From UBA1783 sp964449115 (GTDB lineage Bacteria; Bacillota_I; Bacilli_A; Erysipelotrichales; Erysipelotrichaceae), in NCBI GenBank assembly GCA_964449115.1, contig CAYUXW010000001.1:23419-87418 (forward strand): a stretch of 64,000 nucleotides of DNA, read 5' to 3'. Below, in pieces: positions 1 through 8,336 of this stretch. Every line of letters begins with the position of its first letter. The stretch's first letter is position 1. The position numbers and the translations under genes were made by a program. The notes beneath the pieces are model-generated. The model saw only the letters and a program-made list of their open reading frames with translations, searched no databases and had not been told where the DNA came from.

Positions 1-590
1 AAAGATATACCTTCATGAATGAACAGTTAAATGATTTGACTGAAGCCAAAAATAAGCTATTGGATGCGATTAATGAAATGGATGAAGTTATGACTGTCCA
101 GTTTAAGGAGATGTTTGATAAGATCAATGGTTCTTTAAATGAAGTCTTTACCGTTTTATTTGGTGGTGGAAGAGCCAGATTGATATTGGAAGATCCTACT
201 GATATTTTAAATACAGGAATTGACATTGATGTTCAACCTCCAGGTAAAAGTGTTCAAAATATCAGATTATTCTCTGGAGGAGAAAAATCATTGATTGCTA
301 TCTGTGTTTTATTTGCTATATTAAAAGCAAGACCGGTACCTCTATGTATCTTTGATGAAGTGGAGGCTTCTTTAGACCAGGCCAATGTTGATAGATTTGC
401 CAGATATATTCACAAATTTACAAATCAGACACAGTTTATTGTTATCACTCACAGACCTGGTACCATGACCGAATGTGATGTTTTATATGGAATTACAATG
501 CAGAAACAGGGTGTTTCAAATGTTATCAGAGTTAAGTTGAAAGAAGCACTGTCATATGCAGAAGAGGAGAGAAATGAAAATATTCAATAA
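1..590 (+). CDS. smc: Chromosome segregation protein SMC, C-terminal part (5' end outside window)
   Basis: This is the C-terminal ATPase half of SMC, the condensin subunit that compacts and separates sister chromosomes. The reading frame is open from the left edge (frame starting at base 3), and the residues before the first ATG at base 15 (RYTF) continue the SMC-like sequence, so the gene is cut by the window and that ATG is internal. The ABC signature loop is LFSGGEKSLIAICVLFAI. Walker B is CIFDEVEASLDQANVDRF, followed by the ITHRPGTM switch. ftsY follows with a 17-base overlap, the usual smc-ftsY order. Only about the last 195 residues are seen. Confidence 0.95.
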   Translation, partial: RYTFMNEQLNDLTEAKNKLLDAINEMDEVMTVQFKEMFDKINGSLNEVFTVLFGGGRARLILEDPTDILNTGIDIDVQPPGKSVQNIRLFSGGEKSLIAICVLFAILKARPVPLCIFDEVEASLDQANVDRFARYIHKFTNQTQFIVITHRPGTMTECDVLYGITMQKQGVSNVIRVKLKEALSYAEEERNENIQ

Positions 591-1509
591 AAAGAAAAAA
601 TCAAATATTTCCAAATACTTAGATGGCTATAAAACTAAGTCTTTAGCTGTGAAAATCACCGAATTGTTAGGTGGTTATACTGATTATCATGATGATATCT
701 ATGAAGAATTATTGATTCTTCTGATTGAAGCTGATGTCGGAGTTGAAGCATCAGAAAAAATGATTGACCAGCTTAAAGTTAAAGTAAATGAATTATTTAT
801 AAGAAAACCAATCGATGTTATCAATCAGCTGATTGAAATTATGATTGAAAATTATAAGGATAAGAACATATTTGAAGTTGACCAGCATAAAAACAAATTT
901 ATTATGATAATAGGAGTAAATGGTTCAGGTAAAACCACATCAATTAGTAAGATCAGTAAATATTATCTTGACCAGGGTCTAACAGTTGGTTTAATAGCTG
1001 CTGACACCTTTAGAGCAGGGGCGGTAGAGCAACTTGAAAAATGGGCCCAAAGACTCGGAATACATTGTATTACAGGCAAAGAAAATGCTGATCCTGCTTC
1101 AGTATTGGTAGATGGATGTAGATATTATTTAGAAAATCCAGTTGATATAATTATTGCCGATACAGCTGGAAGACTGCAAAATAAGACCAACCTGATGAAA
1201 GAATTGGAAAAGATGGTCAGAGTAACAAAAAGGACCCTTAACACTAAAGATTTGGATATCTGGCTTACTATTGATGCAACTACTGGTCAAAATGGATTAT
1301 CACAAGCTGAGGTATTCATAGAAACAAGTAAGGTAAATGCTGTAGTATTGACCAAAATGGATGGAACAAGCAAAGGTGGAATTGTATTAAGTATTAATGA
1401 TAAATACAATTTGCCAGTAAAATTTATGACCTTTGGTGAAAAAATGGATGCTATAGAAGAATTTGATATTGAAAATTATGTCAATACTTTGATTAAAGGT
1501 GAGTTTTAA
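574..1509 (+). CDS. ftsY: Signal recognition particle receptor FtsY
   Basis: SRP receptor GTPase that docks ribosome-SRP complexes at the membrane for co-translational insertion. The protein has 311 residues. A four-helix N domain (about residues 20-85) is followed by the G domain with GVNGSGKTTSISK (G1), DTFRAGAVEQLEKWA, DTAGRLQ (G3) and TKMDGTSKGG (G4 and closing loop). The acidic A domain of long FtsY proteins is absent; the N-terminus is only a short lysine-rich stretch, as in other low-GC Gram-positives. I chose the ATG at 574 because AGAGGAG lies 5-10 bases upstream. An upstream ATG at 556 lies deeper inside smc and has no such site. Confidence 0.95.
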   Translation: MKIFNKKKKSNISKYLDGYKTKSLAVKITELLGGYTDYHDDIYEELLILLIEADVGVEASEKMIDQLKVKVNELFIRKPIDVINQLIEIMIENYKDKNIFEVDQHKNKFIMIIGVNGSGKTTSISKISKYYLDQGLTVGLIAADTFRAGAVEQLEKWAQRLGIHCITGKENADPASVLVDGCRYYLENPVDIIIADTAGRLQNKTNLMKELEKMVRVTKRTLNTKDLDIWLTIDATTGQNGLSQAEVFIETSKVNAVVLTKMDGTSKGGIVLSINDKYNLPVKFMTFGEKMDAIEEFDIENYVNTLIKGEF

Positions 1510-1826
1510 TGGAAAAATTCGAATATTTTAATGAACTGATGCCTTTTTATCAGAGTTTATTGACTGACAGACAAAACGAAATATTGCAGTACTATTACTT
1601 TGAAGATCTGTCAATTTCTGAGATTGCTGAATTATTGAGTATCAGTCGTAATGCAGTACATGATACATTAAAAAAGAGTACCAGTCAGATTACTAAATAT
1701 GAAGAAAAATTAGGTCTGTATTCATCATATAAAAAAAGAATGAAATTATATGAACAGTTGAAACTACTTGATATTAATCAAGTTGATAATATTGTAAATG
1801 AACTAATAAATATGGAGGATCAATAA
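1509..1826 (+). CDS. ylxM: YlxM/UPF0122 family helix-turn-helix protein of the SRP operon
   Basis: A small (105-residue) sigma70 region-4-like helix-turn-helix protein. The motif LTDRQNEILQYYYFEDLSIS, continuing into EIAELLSISRNAVHDTLKKS, is typical of YlxM, which in many Firmicutes lies just before ffh and is reported to bind SRP components. Here it follows ftsY with a TAATG stop-start overlap, so the two are probably translationally coupled. ffh itself is not next; ackA is. A DNA- or RNA-binding role is inferred from the fold. Confidence 0.9.
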   Translation: MEKFEYFNELMPFYQSLLTDRQNEILQYYYFEDLSISEIAELLSISRNAVHDTLKKSTSQITKYEEKLGLYSSYKKRMKLYEQLKLLDINQVDNIVNELINMEDQ

Positions 1827-1827
1827 T

Positions 1828-3018
1828 ATGAGTAAGATTTTTGCGGTTAATGCCGGCAGTTCATCATTAAAGTTTAAACTTTTCCAAATGCCTGAAGAGA
1901 AGGTTTTAACTGATGGAGTATTTGAAAGAATTGGTTTAGAAGAAGGTATTTTTACCATTAGAGTCAATGGAGAAAAAATCAGCAAGTATTTACCAATTAA
2001 GGATCATCAACAGGCTGTTGATATGTTATTGGAAGCATTAGTAGAACATAAGATTGTAGAAACATTGGAAGAAATAGATGCTTGTGGTCACAGAGTGCTG
2101 CATGGCGGTGAAAAGTATGCTGACAGTGCAATAGTTACCCCAGAAGTTTTACAGGATATTTTAGATATGAAAGACTTGGGTCCTTTGCATATGCCAGCCA
2201 ATTATACTGGAATTGAAGCTTTTTCCAAGGCCCTTCCAAAAATCAATCATGTAGCGGTTTATGACACTTCATTCCATCTAACGATGGATAAAGCAACGTT
2301 CTTATACGCTTTACCACTAGAATATTATGAAAAATATCATGTCAGAAGATATGGTTTCCATGGTACTTCTCATAAATATATCGCTCAAACATATGCAGAA
2401 ATAACAGGTAATCCAAATCAGAGAATTATTTCTCTGCATCTGGGAAATGGAGCATCTTTAGCAGCGATTAAAAATGGCAAGTGTGTTAATACTTCAATGG
2501 GATTTACTCCACTGGCTGGAATTATGATGGGTGGAAGAAGTGGAGACATAGACCCTTCAATTATTCCATATTTAAAGGAAAAAACTGGTTTAACTGGAGA
2601 AGAACTTATCGAAGTATGCAACAAGAAGTCAGGCTTCTTAGGTATTTCAGGTGTTTCAAGTGATGCCAGAGATATTCAAAAAGCAGTTGAAGAAGGAAAT
2701 CCTAGAGCTATTTTGGCTAGAGAAATGTACGCATTGAGAGTAATTGATTACATTGGATCATATTTTGTACAGTTAGGTGGACTTGATGCTTTAGTGTTCA
2801 CTGCTGGTTTAGGTGAAAATGACAGTAGGGTAAGAAGCGAAATTTGTGCACTTCTGACAGAAAGCTTAGGAGTAAAACTTGATGAGCAGTTAAATGCTGA
2901 CACAAAAGGAAAACTAGGAAAAATTTCTGCTCCTGATTCAAAAGTTGATGTCTGGGTAATGCCGACAGATGAAGAAGTAATGATCGCTAGAGATACAAGA
3001 AGATTGCTTAATCTATAG
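1828..3018 (+). CDS. ackA: Acetate kinase
   Basis: Cytoplasmic enzyme for acetyl phosphate + ADP = acetate + ATP, a main ATP source in fermenting anaerobes. It is full length (396 residues). Visible motifs are the N-terminal phosphate-binding NAGSSSLKFKLF, GHRVLHGG, the catalytic region FHGTSHKYIA, the second phosphate loop LHLGNGASLAAI, GGRSGDIDPS and TAGLGENDSRVR. A strong GGAGG lies about 11 bases before the ATG, one base after the ylxM stop. No pta is adjacent. A rho-independent terminator follows directly, so this gene ends the smc-ftsY-ylxM-ackA run. Confidence 0.97.
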   Translation: MSKIFAVNAGSSSLKFKLFQMPEEKVLTDGVFERIGLEEGIFTIRVNGEKISKYLPIKDHQQAVDMLLEALVEHKIVETLEEIDACGHRVLHGGEKYADSAIVTPEVLQDILDMKDLGPLHMPANYTGIEAFSKALPKINHVAVYDTSFHLTMDKATFLYALPLEYYEKYHVRRYGFHGTSHKYIAQTYAEITGNPNQRIISLHLGNGASLAAIKNGKCVNTSMGFTPLAGIMMGGRSGDIDPSIIPYLKEKTGLTGEELIEVCNKKSGFLGISGVSSDARDIQKAVEEGNPRAILAREMYALRVIDYIGSYFVQLGGLDALVFTAGLGENDSRVRSEICALLTESLGVKLDEQLNADTKGKLGKISAPDSKVDVWVMPTDEEVMIARDTRRLLNL

Positions 3019-3026
3019 TCAACTAA

Positions 3027-3055
3027 AAAAACCCTAGATAATAGGGTTTTTATTT
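3027..3055 (+). terminator. Rho-independent terminator after ackA
   Basis: A perfect stem AAACCCTA / TAGGGTTT around a short loop, followed by a T-rich run, 10-35 bases after the ackA stop. Confidence 0.9.
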
Positions 3056-3059
3056 AAAG

Positions 3060-3088
3060 TTTATATTATTTGAATAATATCTTATAAT
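3060..3088 (+). promoter_or_regulatory. Candidate sigma-A promoter for the acyltransferase-nrnA-dnaE run
   Basis: TTTATA, a 17-base spacer, then a perfect TATAAT at 3083-3088, placed between the ackA terminator and the next start codon. The -10 is consensus; the -35 matches 4 of 6. Confidence 0.5.
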
Positions 3089-3103
3089 TGATATAGAAAG
3101 TGT

Positions 3104-3697
3104 GTGAATTATATGTATGTACTAAAACAATGGATTAAAGAATTTTTAAGTTTATTTGTATTTTTTCGTTTTGAAAATATAATGGACCTATATTTCTATT
3201 TATTTGAAAATAAAATTACAACAGGATTATATGCCAGTGTGTTTTCTCATGTTTGTCAAAAAAAGAACTGTTTCATTGGTTTTTTTGCTGATTTTAAAAA
3301 TAGGCCTTATTTTCCACATGGTCTGGATGGAGTATTTATTTCAGGAGATAGCAAAATTGGTGAAAACTGTGTAATTTTTCATCAGGTTACAATAGGGGCT
3401 GTAAGAACAAAAGGAAGTAAGAATATTGGTAATCCAACAATAGGAGACAACTGTTATATCGGAGCTGGTGCTAAAATTATTGGTAATATTAAGATTGGAA
3501 ACAATGTCAGAATTGGGGCTAATGCTGTTGTTTACCAGGATGTTCCAGATAACAGTATTGTTGTCTGTTCTAAAACTAGAATAATTCCATCTGAAGAACC
3601 TTTAGACAACCGATTCTATGTTTTAGATGATGATGGAGTTGTAAAATATTGGGAAGGTGGATCTTTCCATGTGACTCATGATGAGGATGTTTATTAG
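3104..3697 (+). CDS. Serine acetyltransferase-like hexapeptide acyltransferase
   Basis: A 197-residue protein with a left-handed beta-helix of hexapeptide repeats (about residues 80-165). Visible repeats include ISGDSKIGENCVIFHQVTIG, NPTIGDNCYIGAGAKIIGNI and KIGNNVRIGANAVV, ending in the SAT-like PDNSIVV turn. The helix arrangement resembles CysE serine O-acetyltransferase, but the helical N-terminal domain is short and no cysK is nearby, so the acceptor could be a sugar or another small molecule. The start could be GTG 3104 or ATG 3113; the ribosome site is weak (GAAAG). It opens a run with nrnA and dnaE. Confidence 0.75.
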   Translation: MNYMYVLKQWIKEFLSLFVFFRFENIMDLYFYLFENKITTGLYASVFSHVCQKKNCFIGFFADFKNRPYFPHGLDGVFISGDSKIGENCVIFHQVTIGAVRTKGSKNIGNPTIGDNCYIGAGAKIIGNIKIGNNVRIGANAVVYQDVPDNSIVVCSKTRIIPSEEPLDNRFYVLDDDGVVKYWEGGSFHVTHDEDVY

Positions 3698-3705
3698 GAG
3701 TGGCT

Positions 3706-4638
3706 ATGAATTATTTCGATATTAGAGAACTTATAGAGAAAAATGAATCAATTGTTATCTATCGCCATATAAGACCTGATTATGATGCTTATGGGTCTCA
3801 ATTAGGGCTGAAACATCTGTTACTGGAAAATTATCCTGATAAGAAAATCTATACCTATGGTTTAGAAAATATGGACAATCCAAAATTTCTGGAAGAAATG
3901 GATAATCCTTCCATTGATATAATAGAAAAAAGTTTGACAATAATACTTGATACTTCCACCCATGACAGGGCAGATGATGAAACTTATAAAAGAGGTGCTG
4001 TATCACTTAAGATTGACCATCACCTGGAAAGTGAAAACTCTACTGATTATAGTTTAGTGATTGAAACAGCCTCAAGCACTTGTGAACTTGTAGCTCTTTT
4101 AGCCATTAATAATGACTGGAAAATCAATTCAAAAGCAGCTGAATATCTGTATGCTGGAATGAATCATGATACTCGTGGATTTACGATTAACAGTGTCAGC
4201 TCAACTACTTTCAGAATACTATCTGTTCTTATTGAAAAAGGTATAAATCTGGTTGAAATCAATCGTCATATTAATGACATATCAATAGAGAAGTTTGCTG
4301 CTAAACATTATCTAGCTTCTAATGCTATCTTTAGGGAAGATGTTGCCTATATTGTCTTAACTGCAGAAATAAAAAAGAAACTAAATCTTACAACGCATGA
4401 AGCAAAGGACTTTGTCTATGTTTTAGATAGTATAAAAGGCATAAATAAATATGCTTTCTTCTTCTATGAAGATGACAGAAATGGCTTTTCAGCTTCACTT
4501 AGAAGTCATAATGCTTCTATTGTTGAAATAGCTAAATCATATGGTGGAGGAGGTCACAGACTTGCCTGTGGTATTCCGAATTTGTCTTTAGAGCAAATTG
4601 ATGAAGTGGTGGATTTATTAATAAAAGCAAAGGATTGA
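3706..4638 (+). CDS. nrnA: DHH-family bifunctional oligoribonuclease/PAP phosphatase (NrnA-like)
   Basis: DHH/DHHA1 phosphoesterase of 310 residues. NrnA degrades 2-5-mer RNA and dephosphorylates pAp. Manganese-binding motifs: RHIRPDYDAYGSQLGL (motif I), ILDTSTHDR (motif II), KIDHHLES (the DHH motif) and a later MNHDTRGF. The C-terminal DHHA1 substrate-binding loop is SYGGGGHRLACG. I chose the ATG at 3706 because AGGAG lies 5 bases upstream; a GTG at 3700 overlaps that site. The stop is one base from the dnaE start. Confidence 0.9.
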   Translation: MNYFDIRELIEKNESIVIYRHIRPDYDAYGSQLGLKHLLLENYPDKKIYTYGLENMDNPKFLEEMDNPSIDIIEKSLTIILDTSTHDRADDETYKRGAVSLKIDHHLESENSTDYSLVIETASSTCELVALLAINNDWKINSKAAEYLYAGMNHDTRGFTINSVSSTTFRILSVLIEKGINLVEINRHINDISIEKFAAKHYLASNAIFREDVAYIVLTAEIKKKLNLTTHEAKDFVYVLDSIKGINKYAFFFYEDDRNGFSASLRSHNASIVEIAKSYGGGGHRLACGIPNLSLEQIDEVVDLLIKAKD

Positions 4639-4639
4639 G

Positions 4640-7600
4640 ATGGCAATTTTACTTTACAATCGCAGTTGTTATTCATTGTTGCAAAGTACTATCAGAGTAG
4701 ATGATCTGATAGCTTTTGCATTGGATAATGGCTTAAAAGCAATTGGCATATGTGAAAAAGGCAATCTATTTTCCGCAAAAGACTTTTTTGATGAATGTAG
4801 AAAAGTAGATATTAAACCTATCATAGGTTGTGAATTATCATATCAAACTGATGAAGGACAATTTGAAGCATTAATATATCCCAAAAATAAAAACGGCTAC
4901 ATTGCTTTAATTGATATTGTTTCATATAAAAGAGAATTAAGTTTTTCTAAATTGCTTGAATTGTCTGATAATAGTTGCATAGTGATAAAAAGTGACAGTT
5001 ATTTTTCATATCTATTAAATGAAAATGATATTGCCAAGTTAACAGCTGTTATTGAAGATATTTCCAGATTTAATAATATATATGTTTCATCGCTTGCCAA
5101 AAATAAAGCTATTAACAATAACATCAATGGGATAGTTTTACCTTTATGTAAAAAATATGGTATCAATACAATTGCCTTGGATTTGGCTTTATACAATAAA
5201 GTAAATGATTATGAAGCTTATAAATGTCTACAGGCAATTGAAAAAGGAACTAACATTAATGATACCAATTTATCACTTGTAGCTGATGCCAGTTTAAAAT
5301 CGCCTGAAGAGATGATGTTTTTATTTGATAAACAGTCTCTTGATAATTTAAGTCTATTTGTTAACAACATTCAACTGGACCTTAACAGCTTAAAGACAAA
5401 ACTGCCAACTTATGAAAATAACTATTCCATAGACAATAAAGAATATCTTAAACAATTATGTCTGGCAGGGCTGCAAAAGAGAATGGATAATAATGTTCCA
5501 CAGATGTATTTCGAACGTTTATTTCATGAATTAGAAGTTATCTGTTCAATGAATTTTGAAGACTATTTTCTAATAGTTTATGACATTATTTTATATTGTA
5601 AACGAAATGATATCTTAGTTGGACCAGGTAGAGGAAGTGCTGTTGGTTCTCTGGTTTGTTATTGCTTGGGAATTACTCATGTAGACCCAATCAAATATGA
5701 TTTATTATTTGAAAGATTTTTAAATCATGAAAGGGTAACAATGCCGGATATTGATTTGGATTTTCCAGATAATAAGCGAATATTAGTTATTGAATATGTT
5801 AGAAATAAATATGGAGCTGATAAAGTTTCGAATATTATTACTTTTGGTAGTTTGACAACTAAATCTTTGATCAGAGATTTAAGTAAAGTTTTAAATGTCA
5901 ATCAGAACGAATTAAATATTTTATTACAGTCAATAAGAGATGATAAATTAACTTTGCAGCAACAGTACGAAGGTAATATAAAATTCAGAACGGTTATTAA
6001 TTCATCAAATCAATTACAGAAACTATATAATATCGGCTGTATCTTATATGGCTTACCTAAAAATATTTCTACTCATGCTTCTGGATTATTGATAAGTGCG
6101 GATAAACTTATAGATGTAATTCCTTTAATTATAGTAAATGACAATTATATTGCAGGATATACAATGGAACATCTGGAAAGCATTGGTCTGATAAAATTTG
6201 ATTTTCTGGCACTAAAAAATTTGTCAATAATAGAAGAAATTTTAAAGTCTCTTACTATAGAAATGAATATTTATAAAATTGATTTAGACGATATAGCTGT
6301 ATACCGAATGCTCTCTAGAGGAGACACCAGTGGCATATTTCAGTTAGAATCAAAAGGAATGAGAGATAGTTTAAAAACGGTAATGCCGACAACATTTGAG
6401 CAGTTAGCTACCGTATTGGCTTTGTATAGGCCAGGACCAATAGATTATATTGAAAAATATAACTACAATAAAAATAATCCAGAAAGAATAAATTATCTTC
6501 ATCCTGATTTAAAATCAATTCTGGATAATACTTATGGAATAATAGTGTATCAGGAACAGATTATGAGAATAGCTGTTGATATTGCTGGCTTTACGATGAC
6601 AAAAGCAGATTTGCTTAGAAGAGCTGTCAGCAAAAAGAGCAGTGAACAGTTAGAAGAATTGAAAAGTGAGTTTATAGAAGGCTGTATTAAAAATAATTAT
6701 TCTAATGATATTGCGTTAAATATTTATAATGACATCTATAAATTTGCCAATTACGGTTTTAACAAATCACATGCTATTGCTTATGGATTAATAACTTATA
6801 TTATGGCATTTTTTAAGGTGAGATATCCTTTAGAGTTTTATTGTGCACTTTTAAATTCTAAAATAGGCTCTAATGAAAATATAAAATATCTGATTGAATG
6901 CAAGATGAAAAGAATTATGATTTCGCCACCTGATATCAATGAATCTAAAGAATTATTTTTCGTTAAGGATAAAAAAATTGTTTTTCCATTTAATCAGATA
7001 AAAAATATTTCTAATTTAACAAGCAAAATCATTATAAAAGACAGAAATTTAAAGGGTAAATATCAAAGTTTCATTGATTTTGTCAGTAGAATGTATATGC
7101 TTAATATAAATGAAAAAAATATTGAGATATTGATAAGAAGTGGTTGTTTAGATGGTTTTAATTTAAGTCATGTAAGTATGATAAATTCTTTGGAAAGTGT
7201 TATTAACTATATAAAATTATGTACTTATGAAGAAAATGGTGAGAAGCATGTTGATTTATCATTGGTTTCAGCGCCAGTGATTAAGGAACAAAGAGATAAT
7301 TGGGCTGAACTATTAGTTGATCAGCAAACATATTTAGGAATATTTTTGAGTTCTAATCCAATTGAAAAATACCGAATTGACTATAGAAATACCACTCCTT
7401 CAATAATTGCTAAAAAAAGAGACGGAAATATGTCATTAATCTTAGCTATTATGAATTATAGCCAGCAAACAACTAGAACCAATGAGTTAATGTGTTTTGC
7501 GAAATGTTATGATGAATATGGAACAATTGATTTGGTCTTTATGCCTGAAAAGTATTTGCTGTATAAAGAATTCATAAAAAAAGGTATAATAGTACTAGTT

Positions 7601-7666
7601 AAGGGAAAAAAGAATTTTCGAGGTGATTCAATTATAGTAAGAGAATTATTAGTTTTGAAAGGATGA
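4640..7666 (+). CDS. dnaE: DNA polymerase III alpha subunit, DnaE type
   Basis: Replicative DNA polymerase of the DnaE class; in Firmicutes it extends RNA primers before handing over to PolC. At 1008 residues it is at the short end for the family. Domain order: a degenerate N-terminal PHP domain (residues 1-200), the polymerase core with GPGRGSAVGSLVCY and the catalytic aspartates in MPDIDLDFPD, the GIFQLESKGM segment, helix-hairpin-helix region and a C-terminal OB-like region (about 900-1008). The PHP HxH motif is replaced by RSC (residues 8-10), so this domain should be inactive. The ATG overlaps nrnA's end closely; AAAGG precedes it. Confidence 0.95.
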   Translation: MAILLYNRSCYSLLQSTIRVDDLIAFALDNGLKAIGICEKGNLFSAKDFFDECRKVDIKPIIGCELSYQTDEGQFEALIYPKNKNGYIALIDIVSYKRELSFSKLLELSDNSCIVIKSDSYFSYLLNENDIAKLTAVIEDISRFNNIYVSSLAKNKAINNNINGIVLPLCKKYGINTIALDLALYNKVNDYEAYKCLQAIEKGTNINDTNLSLVADASLKSPEEMMFLFDKQSLDNLSLFVNNIQLDLNSLKTKLPTYENNYSIDNKEYLKQLCLAGLQKRMDNNVPQMYFERLFHELEVICSMNFEDYFLIVYDIILYCKRNDILVGPGRGSAVGSLVCYCLGITHVDPIKYDLLFERFLNHERVTMPDIDLDFPDNKRILVIEYVRNKYGADKVSNIITFGSLTTKSLIRDLSKVLNVNQNELNILLQSIRDDKLTLQQQYEGNIKFRTVINSSNQLQKLYNIGCILYGLPKNISTHASGLLISADKLIDVIPLIIVNDNYIAGYTMEHLESIGLIKFDFLALKNLSIIEEILKSLTIEMNIYKIDLDDIAVYRMLSRGDTSGIFQLESKGMRDSLKTVMPTTFEQLATVLALYRPGPIDYIEKYNYNKNNPERINYLHPDLKSILDNTYGIIVYQEQIMRIAVDIAGFTMTKADLLRRAVSKKSSEQLEELKSEFIEGCIKNNYSNDIALNIYNDIYKFANYGFNKSHAIAYGLITYIMAFFKVRYPLEFYCALLNSKIGSNENIKYLIECKMKRIMISPPDINESKELFFVKDKKIVFPFNQIKNISNLTSKIIIKDRNLKGKYQSFIDFVSRMYMLNINEKNIEILIRSGCLDGFNLSHVSMINSLESVINYIKLCTYEENGEKHVDLSLVSAPVIKEQRDNWAELLVDQQTYLGIFLSSNPIEKYRIDYRNTTPSIIAKKRDGNMSLILAIMNYSQQTTRTNELMCFAKCYDEYGTIDLVFMPEKYLLYKEFIKKGIIVLVKGKKNFRGDSIIVRELLVLKG

Positions 7667-7670
7667 TTAG

Positions 7671-8336
7671 ATGGCTACTTTATTAATTGTTGATGATGAG
7701 ATTATGATTAGAGAAGTAATCAAGGAATATGGCAGTTCATATGGATATGAAGTACTGGAAGCTTCAGATGGTTTGGAAGCGATTGAAATTATAAAAGAAA
7801 ATGAAGTTGACTGTGTAATTTTAGATATAATGATGCCACATTTGGATGGCTTTACTACCTGTAAACATATTAAAGAACATACTGATGTACCTGTTATTAT
7901 GCTTTCTGCCAGAGTAGCTGAAGATGATAAGCTATATGGTTTTGAGTTAGGAATAGATGACTATGTAGCTAAACCATTTTCCCCAAAAGAATTGATGGCC
8001 AGAATAAAAGTTGTAATTGAAAGAAGTACCAATAAGGTAAAAGATGTAATAAATATCGAAGGAATTTACATCGATAAAAAAGCTCATGTAGTTAAAATTG
8101 ATGATGAAGTAGTACATTTAACAAATAAAGAGTTTGATTTATTGGTGTATCTGATAGAAAATGAGAATACCGCTATTACCAGAGAAAAACTATTGGAAAA
8201 TATTTGGGGTTACGATTATTACAGTATGGATAGAACTGTTGATACTCATATAAAGATGCTAAGGAAGAATCTTGGTAACTATGGCAGTAAAATTGTTACA
8301 GTAAGAGGAGTAGGTTATAAGTTTGAAAAAGAATAA
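7671..8336 (+). CDS. OmpR/PhoB-family response regulator
   Basis: Two-domain DNA-binding response regulator (221 residues). The receiver domain has the acidic pair D8-D9, phosphoacceptor D52 in VILDIMMPHLDG, S79 and K101 in AKPFSP. The winged-helix effector (about residues 125-221) includes LTNKEFDLLVYL and the recognition helix region DRTVDTHIKMLRKNL. The partner histidine kinase starts inside the end of this gene. It follows dnaE after 4 bases, so it may be read from the same transcript. The stimulus cannot be told from sequence. Confidence 0.95.
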   Translation: MATLLIVDDEIMIREVIKEYGSSYGYEVLEASDGLEAIEIIKENEVDCVILDIMMPHLDGFTTCKHIKEHTDVPVIMLSARVAEDDKLYGFELGIDDYVAKPFSPKELMARIKVVIERSTNKVKDVINIEGIYIDKKAHVVKIDDEVVHLTNKEFDLLVYLIENENTAITREKLLENIWGYDYYSMDRTVDTHIKMLRKNLGNYGSKIVTVRGVGYKFEKE

